Part shown: one piece after another, positions 1 to 5,329 of the stretch | How positions within the stretch are numbered: position 1 is the stretch's first letter | Layout of the letters: every line of letters starts with the position of its first letter | Source: an uncultured Odoribacter sp. | GTDB lineage: Bacteria > Bacteroidota > Bacteroidia > Bacteroidales > Marinifilaceae | Length of the DNA stretch: 5,329 bases | Assembly: GCA_905204385.1 (NCBI GenBank) | Contig: CAJKZL010000257.1 | Location: 1 to 5,329, forward strand | Direction of reading: 5' to 3' | Made by a program: the position numbers and the translations under genes | Notes under the pieces: model-generated | Databases searched by the model: none | What the model was told of the DNA's origin: nothing | What the model saw: the letters and a program-made list of their open reading frames with translations, nothing else

Positions 1-33
1 GACATCTATAATAAAGCCATAGTCAATTGGTAA
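1..33 (+). CDS. C-terminal end of a probable LptE-like lipoprotein (partial)
   Basis: Frame 1 is open from the window edge and reads DIYNKAIVNW followed by TAA at 31-33. Only ten residues are visible, so the identification rests on context. In Bacteroidales the TPR-type gene and secG that follow are commonly preceded by a gene for an LptE-family protein (outer-membrane LPS assembly), and those proteins usually end in a similar D-I-[FY]-N-x-A-x-x-x-W tail. The stop lies 60 bases before the next start and in the same frame. The other two forward frames are closed here (TAA at 9-11, TAG at 20-22). The family assignment is inference from a short tail plus synteny. Confidence 0.5.
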   Translation, partial: DIYNKAIVNW

Positions 34-81
34 ATAACGAAAAGTTTACCTCATAGGAGAAAAATAAAGGAAGAAGCATAT

Positions 82-88
82 AGGGAGG
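82..88 (+). promoter_or_regulatory. Shine-Dalgarno that fixes the GTG start at 94
   Basis: AGGGAGG lies five bases upstream of a GTG at 94. The two ATG codons at 89 and 92 are in another frame and run straight into TGA at 95-97. The frame of the gene is open back to 34 but offers no ATG there, so the GTG preceded by this site is the best start. A strong site is notable because secG, groES and groEL in this window have none. Confidence 0.6.
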
Positions 89-93
89 ATGAT

Positions 94-1056
94 GTGAAAA
101 GTGAAAAACTGACAGCATTGACACGTCATCCGGAAAAAGCGGACCCAAATGACTTGCGGGAACTCGAAGAGCTCGTGAGACGTTATCCTTATTTTCAAAC
201 CCTGCGCATCATTTATTTAAAAGTTCTATACTTACAGGCAGGCGCCCGCTTTCGCAACGAGCTGAAAAAAAGCACCGTCCATCTGACGGATCACAAGCAG
301 TTTTTCCGGTATCTGAATGGACAGATCACTTTCGATACCACTTCCATCTCTACTCTTTTATCGGACATTCCTGACGTGGCCGACGATGAATACATTTCGC
401 CGATAGAAAAGCGGGCCACCGAACCGATAGAACATCAGCCTTCTCATCCTGCTGACAATGACCGGAAGAAAGAAAATCTTTCTGATTCTATCCCGGAGCA
501 AAACAGGGAGAAAGAGGATACCCCCGACCGGCTTACGGATTCTGCAATTTATCCGGGAACCGAAGGGGAAAAGAAAACACAAACTTCTTCTCCATTCATC
601 TTAGAGGTAAACCTGGACGAAGAAACGTTTGCCGCCGAAGCTGAACCGGATTTGCCGACCGACACTTTCGATATTCCGGAAATTCAGAGCGGCAACTATC
701 GACTCCCGGATTGGAACGATGCTCCTCCGGTAACCTTTACCGAAAATCAGGACAATGTCCCGAAACAAAAAGAAAAAAAGAAAAAGGAGGAACTGATCGA
801 TCAATTTATTAAGGCTGAACCTGCTATGCCTAAGATCGATACCGACCACTCGGACAACCGGGATCTCTCCCGGGAAAATCCATATGCCCAGGAAGAACTT
901 TTTAGTGAAACGCTGGCTAAAATCTATATCCGCCAACGTCTTTACGAAAAAGCAATCGCAACTTATATAAAATTAAGTTTGAAATATCCGGAAAAAAGTG
1001 TTTACTTTGCAGACCGAATAGAAAAAATTAAACAGATCATTAATAATAAAGAATAA
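94..1056 (+). CDS. Acidic TPR-like hypothetical protein between lptE and secG
   Basis: This is a 320-residue protein of unknown function, of the type found between lptE and secG in Bacteroidales. Residues 5-75 form a helical N-terminal block (HPEKADPNDLRELEELV, then YPYFQTLRIIYLKVLYLQ) like that of its relatives. Residues 85-225 are low-complexity, rich in D, E, P, T and S, and probably disordered. A lysine run (225-231) precedes a conserved-looking LIDQFIKAEP (234-243). Residues 269-317 (ELFSETLAKIYIRQRLYEKA, then LSLKYPEKSVYFADRIEKI) look like one TPR-type helix pair plus a capping helix. No signal peptide or membrane segment is seen, so it is probably cytoplasmic. The stop is 2 bases before secG, which implies co-transcription and translational coupling. 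A role linked to envelope biogenesis is only a guess from its neighbours. The start is a GTG chosen from the ribosome site. Confidence 0.85.
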   Translation: MKSEKLTALTRHPEKADPNDLRELEELVRRYPYFQTLRIIYLKVLYLQAGARFRNELKKSTVHLTDHKQFFRYLNGQITFDTTSISTLLSDIPDVADDEYISPIEKRATEPIEHQPSHPADNDRKKENLSDSIPEQNREKEDTPDRLTDSAIYPGTEGEKKTQTSSPFILEVNLDEETFAAEAEPDLPTDTFDIPEIQSGNYRLPDWNDAPPVTFTENQDNVPKQKEKKKKEELIDQFIKAEPAMPKIDTDHSDNRDLSRENPYAQEELFSETLAKIYIRQRLYEKAIATYIKLSLKYPEKSVYFADRIEKIKQIINNKE

Positions 1057-1058
1057 CT

Positions 1059-1424
1059 ATGTACACAGCAATCTCTGTTTTGGTATTCATTATCTGCCTT
1101 TTATTGATATTGATCGTATTGGTTCAGAACTCTAAAGGAGGAGGTTTGGCATCTTCTTTTGCTTCATCGAATCAAATTATGGGTGTCAGAAAAACAACCG
1201 ATTTTCTCGAAAAAGCAACCTGGACGCTAGCGGCCGCCATGATGGTTTTGTGTGTCCTGGCCGTATTTTTTATTCCTAAAGGTGAAAACGGGGCACAGTC
1301 GGCTATACAGGAGCAACTCAATTCCCAGCCCGTACAGCAACAAGCGATTCCGGCTTTTCCAGGGATGAACAATGGAGAAACCGCCCCGGCAGAAAATACA
1401 GAAACCGAAACTCCGGCAGAATAA
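1059..1424 (+). CDS. secG: Preprotein translocase subunit SecG
   Basis: SecG is the small inner-membrane subunit of the SecYEG channel and assists SecA-driven protein export. The 121-residue product shows the family layout: a first membrane helix at about 3-22, the cytoplasmic loop signature VLVQNSKGGGLASSF (20-34) with SSNQIMGVRKTTDFLEKATW (36-55), and a second membrane helix at about 54-73 ending in FFIPK. From about residue 75 there is a polar tail rich in Q, P, E and T, ending TETPAE, which makes the protein longer than minimal SecG proteins; such tails are common in this phylum. The ATG is 2 bases after the preceding stop and has no Shine-Dalgarno, consistent with translational coupling. 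A strong terminator follows directly. Confidence 0.95.
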   Translation: MYTAISVLVFIICLLLILIVLVQNSKGGGLASSFASSNQIMGVRKTTDFLEKATWTLAAAMMVLCVLAVFFIPKGENGAQSAIQEQLNSQPVQQQAIPAFPGMNNGETAPAENTETETPAE

Positions 1425-1438
1425 TTGCCCGTTCCGAA

Positions 1439-1483
1439 AAATAAAAAATGTCAGTATGTCAGCCATACTGACATTTTTTATTT
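1439..1483 (+). terminator. Rho-independent terminator after secG
   Basis: A 20-base perfect inverted repeat (1439-1458 and 1464-1483) surrounds a five-base loop, TCAGC. The core is ATGTCAGTATG/CATACTGACAT, flanked by an A run on the left and a T run on the right. It therefore has the form of a terminator on both strands. It starts 15 bases after the secG stop and should separate the lptE-secG transcript from groESL. Confidence 0.85.
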
Positions 1484-1523
1484 CCAGCGTGTCAGCCCCC
1501 CAAAAAAGCAGCCATTTTGATTT

Positions 1524-1550
1524 TATGCTAATTTTCAACTCATTAGCATA
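1524..1550. promoter_or_regulatory. Perfect 9-N9-9 inverted repeat upstream of groESL, possible operator
   Basis: TATGCTAAT at 1524-1532 and ATTAGCATA at 1542-1550 are exact reverse complements separated by nine bases. The 9-N9-9 geometry equals that of the CIRCE operator bound by HrcA. The sequence is not CIRCE (TTAGCACTC-N9-GAGTGCTAA): the GCTAA and TTAGC halves occur in the opposite order. No poly-T run follows directly, so a terminator is unlikely. It ends about 36 bases upstream of a sigma-54-like element, so an activator site is an alternative. Protein binding is inference. Confidence 0.4.
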
Positions 1551-1585
1551 TTTCTTCCCTTTCTCATCCTTTTTTATCTTTATTT

Positions 1586-1601
1586 TGGCACAGAATATGA
1601 T
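1586..1601 (+). promoter_or_regulatory. Possible -24/-12 (sigma-54-like) promoter of groESL
   Basis: TGGCAC at 1586-1591 matches the -24 half of the sigma-54 consensus exactly. The -12 half, expected as TTGCA at 1597-1601, reads ATGAT: it keeps the central TG but has A in place of the usually invariant C. Spacing is correct. Transcription would start at about 1611-1613, giving a leader of roughly 110 bases before groES. I found no clear TAnnTTTG element (the -7 box of the Bacteroidota housekeeping sigma factor) in 1484-1720. The call is tentative because of the -12 mismatch. Confidence 0.3.
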
Positions 1602-1613
1602 TGAGGTATGGCG

Positions 1614-1672
1614 TTGTAACCTTCCAACCCCCTCTGACGTTTAAAGAGCTGTAAGTGGTGGAACCGTTACAA
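1614..1672 (+). promoter_or_regulatory. Potential stem-loop in the groES 5' leader
   Basis: TTGTAAC (1614-1620) pairs with GTTACAA (1666-1672), TTCC (1622-1625) with GGAA (1660-1663), and ACC (1627-1629) with GGT (1657-1659), interrupted by a small internal loop and one bulged A. Inside the loop, CTCT (1632-1635) can pair with AGAG (1645-1648). If the -24/-12 element is the promoter, this structure begins almost at the first transcribed base. It could stabilise the mRNA or respond to temperature, but it does not cover the groES start, which lies about 50 bases downstream. Function is inference. Confidence 0.35.
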
Positions 1673-1720
1673 ATCATCGAAAAAATAAAAACAATATTAT
1701 AAACTTAAAATTTTAACATT

Positions 1721-1990
1721 ATGACACTCAAAACCGTACTTAACAAAATCATTGTTGAGCCTGTTGAAGCAGAGACTGTAACAAAAGGTGGTATTATCAT
1801 TCCCGATACTGCACAGGAAAAACCGCAAAAAGGTACAGTAATCGCCACCGGTAACGGTAAAGCCGACGAACCGATGGAAGTGAAAGCAGGTGATACCGTA
1901 TTGTTCGGTAAATATTCCGGAACTGAAGTTCATATTGACGACAAAAAATACCTGGTGATGAACCAAAGCGATGTGCTGGCTATTCTGTAA
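1721..1990 (+). CDS. groES: Co-chaperonin GroES (Cpn10)
   Basis: GroES is the heptameric lid that caps GroEL and closes the folding chamber. The 89-residue product is close to the usual length of just under 100. The N-terminal strand [16 protein letters not shown] is followed by the mobile loop (about 16-36) with GGIIIPD at 23-29; the hydrophobic III contacts the GroEL apical domain. Next come [11 protein letters not shown] (37-47), [17 protein letters not shown] (54-70) and the C-terminal [15 protein letters not shown]. The ATG follows a very A/T-rich leader with no Shine-Dalgarno, as is common for highly expressed genes in this phylum. It ends in tandem stops (TAA TAG). groEL follows after 98 bases, so the two should form one operon. 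Confidence 0.97.
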   Translation: MTLKTVLNKIIVEPVEAETVTKGGIIIPDTAQEKPQKGTVIATGNGKADEPMEVKAGDTVLFGKYSGTEVHIDDKKYLVMNQSDVLAIL

Positions 1991-2076
1991 TAGACAACGT
2001 CTTAACAACATTTTTTTAAGTTCCTATTATTAATCTAAAATTCTTTCAGGCCTATAAAACCTGATAAACTTTATAA

Positions 2077-3717
<1,641 letters not shown>

Positions 3718-3734
3718 TAAAAAGCTATTAAATG

Positions 3735-3768
3735 AAAGGGCTGTTTGCAAATGCAGACAGCCCTTTTT
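3735..3768 (+). terminator. Rho-independent terminator after groEL
   Basis: AAAGGGCTGTTTGCA (3735-3749) pairs with TGCAGACAGCCCTTT (3752-3766) with one G-U wobble. The innermost pairs must open because only two bases lie between the arms. The GC-rich GGGCTG/CAGCCC core followed by TTTTT is a standard terminator, 17 bases after the groEL stop. It also lies just past the stop of the convergent - strand gene, which has only a weak T tract in that direction. Confidence 0.88.
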
Positions 3769-3770
3769 GA

Positions 3771-3962
3771 TTAATTACCCGTATACTTTTTGATTAGTGC
3801 AGGTTTTATCAGATGATAAACCACCACCCCGAATACCGGAAATATCAGGATCATCAACACCAGCACAACCGTTGCCGATTGCCGGAAGGGTGCATGAAAA
3901 ATATCCCATATCACCAGCAAATCCAAAATAAACACTGCCAAAATAAATAGTAATCCCCACAT
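3771..3962 (-). CDS. Small two-helix membrane protein, PLDc_N type
   Basis: The 63-residue protein is almost entirely two membrane helices: about 2-19 (WGLLFILAVFILDLLVIW) and 31-52 (VVLVLMILIFPVFGVVVYHL), with a short polar link and a basic tail (KPALIKKYTGN). An Asp after helix one (D20) and the P-x-x-G-x-x-x-Y pattern in helix two (P42, G45, Y49) fit the PLDc_N domain. That domain is the membrane N-terminus of cardiolipin-synthase-like phospholipase D proteins and also occurs alone as short proteins. No catalytic HKD motif is present, so it is not an enzyme; its function is unknown. The frame has a stop seven codons upstream and no other start. No strong ribosome site is seen. It is convergent with groEL and ends within three bases of the groEL terminator. 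Confidence 0.75.
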   Translation of the reverse strand: MWGLLFILAVFILDLLVIWDIFHAPFRQSATVVLVLMILIFPVFGVVVYHLIKPALIKKYTGN

Positions 3963-3997
3963 GATGTCCGCTTTTTGGTATTAAATTCTTTCTCCGC

Positions 3998-4063
3998 TCA
4001 GATTTCGTCCTTTTTACTTGAGGCCGAACCTATTTTCCTGTTGGATAAAGATAAAACAAACAT
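3998..4063 (-). CDS. Candidate 21-residue small protein or leader peptide
   Basis: On the - strand GGAGG (4070-4074) stands six bases before an ATG at 4063. The frame reads MFVLSLSNRKIGSASS, then KKDEI, and stops with TGA at 3998-4000. A TAA lies two codons upstream, so the ORF cannot extend further. The peptide has a hydrophobic start and a Lys/Ser-rich end, and I do not recognise it. It lies 94 bases after the tlpA-like gene and 35 bases before the PLDc_N gene on the same strand, so it could be a leader peptide or a free small protein. The strong ribosome site is the main support. The length is short enough for chance, so this remains a candidate. Confidence 0.35.
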   Translation of the reverse strand: MFVLSLSNRKIGSASSKKDEI

Positions 4064-4069
4064 TTTTTA

Positions 4070-4074
4070 CCTCC
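4070..4074 (-). promoter_or_regulatory. Strong Shine-Dalgarno of the candidate small ORF
   Basis: GGAGG followed by TAAAAA and ATG on the - strand is near-ideal in sequence and spacing. Neither neighbouring gene on this strand (starts at 3962 and 5258) has a comparable site. Confidence 0.4.
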
Positions 4075-4157
4075 AATAATGAATCCTCGGAAAATGCACG
4101 GAATATTCGTTCTCCCTTTTCGGGCAAAGCCGGCGGACATACAGGCAAAAACCGGCA

Positions 4158-5258
4158 TCAATTTCCTTTCAGCAACTCCGGAAGCGTGTCTTTCAGCCGG
4201 TCGTAGTGAATATCCCGGGCAATCACCCGGTTGTCGGCATCCACCAAAACCGTATAGGGTAAAGCAGGCACGGCATACAAAGCGGCAACGGACGAAGGCT
4301 CGGTACCTTTCAAATCCGACACTTGCGGCCAGGGCATACCGTCTTTTTCAATGGCAGCCACCCAGCGGTCCCGTTGGGTATCCAGGGAAATGCTGATAAT
4401 TTCAAACCCCTGAGCCCGGTATTTCTCATAAAGAGGAAGCAACAGTTTATGCTCCCTGCGGCATTGTGCACAAGTGGAAGCCCAGAAATCTATGAATTTC
4501 ACCCGGCCTTCCGTCCCATACAGGGATAATGGCCGGCCCTCAGGCGTAGCAGCCGTAAAATCGGGAACTACAGCGCCCACGCACACCCGCTCCAGGGTTT
4601 CGATTTTCGCCACCACCTGTCTACCGAACGAAGTATTTTTCAACTCTTCGCCACACAAATCCAGAAATTCGCGTGCTTTAACCGCATCGGTCCGGTATAC
4701 AGTAGCATTCAGTTCATATAAAGCAAAAAATGTGTTACCGTGTTCCTTACGATAAGCTTCCTTAGCTTCTTCTTTTTTAGCATAAACCTGCTTAATAGCT
4801 GTCCTGATTTCGGCAACTTTCACGCTGTCCTCCTTCCGGGAAGCCTCCACCAACCGGGCGGTCAGCCGATTCAGTTCTTCCTTTCCGTAATCCATATCGA
4901 TGTCTATCAAACCTTCGTAAAGACGCTGGGTCTCGCTGCCGCTTTCAACAAGCGGCAACTGACCGGGTTTTAGGCTGACTTTGAATACCGCAGAATTTTC
5001 CAGAAACAGCAAACCGGGATACATCCCTTCGATACTCAGCCGCGAAGGCGTGACTTCGGTTACTGTCCCACGGAATTCGAATTTCCCATCCTTTACCACC
5101 GTATGTCCCAAAACCACCTGTTTTTCATCCACCGTAGCATACAAAAATACTTCCTCTCCCTCCAATTCTTCCGCCCGGCCCTCGATAAGGTATCCCTGCT
5201 GCTTGCATGCGGTCAGCCCCAGCATAAAAATAAGCATATACAATACAATCTTTTCCAT
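4158..5258 (-). CDS. TlpA-family thiol-disulfide lipoprotein with DUF4369-like N-terminus
   Basis: The 366-residue protein is probably a periplasm-facing lipoprotein that reduces or exchanges disulfides. It opens with a lipoprotein signal: a hydrophobic stretch (4-15) and the lipobox LTAC with Cys18. Residues 22-105 (YLIEGRAEELEGEEVFLYA, DGKFEFRGTV) resemble the DUF4369 beta domain, followed by a charged helical linker (about 110-225) with a possible coiled-coil stretch (126-175). The thioredoxin-like domain starts at VVPDFTAATPEGRPLSL (230-246), with the active site FWASTCAQCRRE (258-269), CxxC at Cys263/Cys266, and the cis-proline region VPALPYTVLVD with Pro334. The usual WASWCGPC is altered: Thr replaces the second Trp, and the dipeptide between the cysteines is AQ rather than GP. 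No Shine-Dalgarno is seen at the ATG. Its substrate is unknown. An unidentified gene appears to end six bases upstream. Confidence 0.9.
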   Translation of the reverse strand: MEKIVLYMLIFMLGLTACKQQGYLIEGRAEELEGEEVFLYATVDEKQVVLGHTVVKDGKFEFRGTVTEVTPSRLSIEGMYPGLLFLENSAVFKVSLKPGQLPLVESGSETQRLYEGLIDIDMDYGKEELNRLTARLVEASRKEDSVKVAEIRTAIKQVYAKKEEAKEAYRKEHGNTFFALYELNATVYRTDAVKAREFLDLCGEELKNTSFGRQVVAKIETLERVCVGAVVPDFTAATPEGRPLSLYGTEGRVKFIDFWASTCAQCRREHKLLLPLYEKYRAQGFEIISISLDTQRDRWVAAIEKDGMPWPQVSDLKGTEPSSVAALYAVPALPYTVLVDADNRVIARDIHYDRLKDTLPELLKGN

Positions 5259-5264
5259 CTTGTT

Positions 5265-5327
5265 TCAATCTTTATCCAGTAAATGGTTCAACTTCATCAG
5301 CATCTGTCTATAATGTATCCTGTCATC
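5265..5327 (-). CDS. C-terminal end of an unidentified upstream gene (partial)
   Basis: One - strand frame is open from the window edge and reads DDRIHYRQMLMKLNHLLDKD before TGA at 5265-5267. The stop lies six bases before the ATG of the lipoprotein gene, which is typical operon spacing. The peptide is a charged amphipathic helix, a plausible protein end. A second frame is also open for ten codons (stop at 5297-5299), so the choice rests on spacing. No family can be named from 20 residues. Confidence 0.4.
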   Translation of the reverse strand, partial: DDRIHYRQMLMKLNHLLDKD

Positions 5328-5329
5328 CG

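Noticed and set aside
763..790. A-rich run with an A-AAA-AAG-like heptamer and internal AAGGAGG, possible frameshift or internal start
   Set aside because: The Shine-Dalgarno-like bases lie downstream of the A run rather than upstream. The zero frame continues into a conserved-looking C-terminus, and no suitable start codon follows at the right distance.
1372..1644. Forward 90-codon ORF overlapping the secG end and the terminator
   Set aside because: It runs through the secG tail, the terminator palindrome, the 9-N9-9 repeat and the promoter-like element. Its product is low-complexity without family features.
3775..3960. Alternative - strand frame of 61 codons overlapping the small membrane protein
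   Set aside because: It is the shifted frame of the PLDc_N-type gene. It lacks the two clean hydrophobic helices and the P-x-x-G-x-x-x-Y pattern of the chosen frame.
4075..4157. Possible terminator for the lipoprotein gene (GCCGG/CCGGC and CCC/GGG pairings)
   Set aside because: The stems are three to five pairs, with a long loop for the GCCGG pair and no convincing T tract on the - strand.
4981..5313. Forward ORFs opposite the lipoprotein gene (the 110-codon one at the right end and others from 4018 on)
   Set aside because: They lie antisense to a gene with clear lipobox, DUF4369-like and thioredoxin features, and have no recognisable domains of their own.

Overview
The window looks like chromosomal housekeeping DNA from a member of the Bacteroidota, most likely order Bacteroidales. 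The evidence is the gene order (LptE-like C-terminus, TPR-type hypothetical protein, secG), a SecG and GroES/GroEL of Bacteroidales type, translation starts without a Shine-Dalgarno at groES, groEL and secG, and a DUF4369/TlpA-type thiol-disulfide lipoprotein. I cannot place it more finely than order; a family such as Odoribacteraceae is possible but is only a guess.

Left part, + strand: the last codons of a probable lptE (1-33), then an acidic, low-complexity protein with a C-terminal TPR-like helix pair (94-1056), then secG (1059-1424) only 2 bases later. This is an envelope biogenesis/secretion transcript that ends at an almost ideal hairpin terminator (1439-1483). Centre, + strand: groES (1721-1990) and groEL (2089-3717), the complete chaperonin operon. 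It is preceded by a non-coding control region of about 240 bases between the secG terminator and the groES start. That region holds a perfect 9-N9-9 inverted repeat, a -24/-12 (sigma-54-like) element and a potential leader hairpin. The operon ends at a GC-rich hairpin with a T tract (3735-3768).

Right part, - strand: four units read leftwards. They are a possible C-terminus of an unknown gene at the window edge (5265-5327), a 366-residue lipoprotein with a DUF4369-like N-terminus and a TlpA/thioredoxin C-terminus (4158-5258), a candidate 21-codon small ORF with the best ribosome binding site on this strand (3998-4063), and a 63-residue two-helix membrane protein of the PLDc_N type (3771-3962). 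The - strand genes converge on groEL across the groEL terminator.

The genes are mostly ordinary. The points that deserve a second look are the groESL control region, which has no canonical CIRCE operator, and the unlisted small ORF at 3998-4063. I see no mobile element, CRISPR array, tRNA or rRNA.
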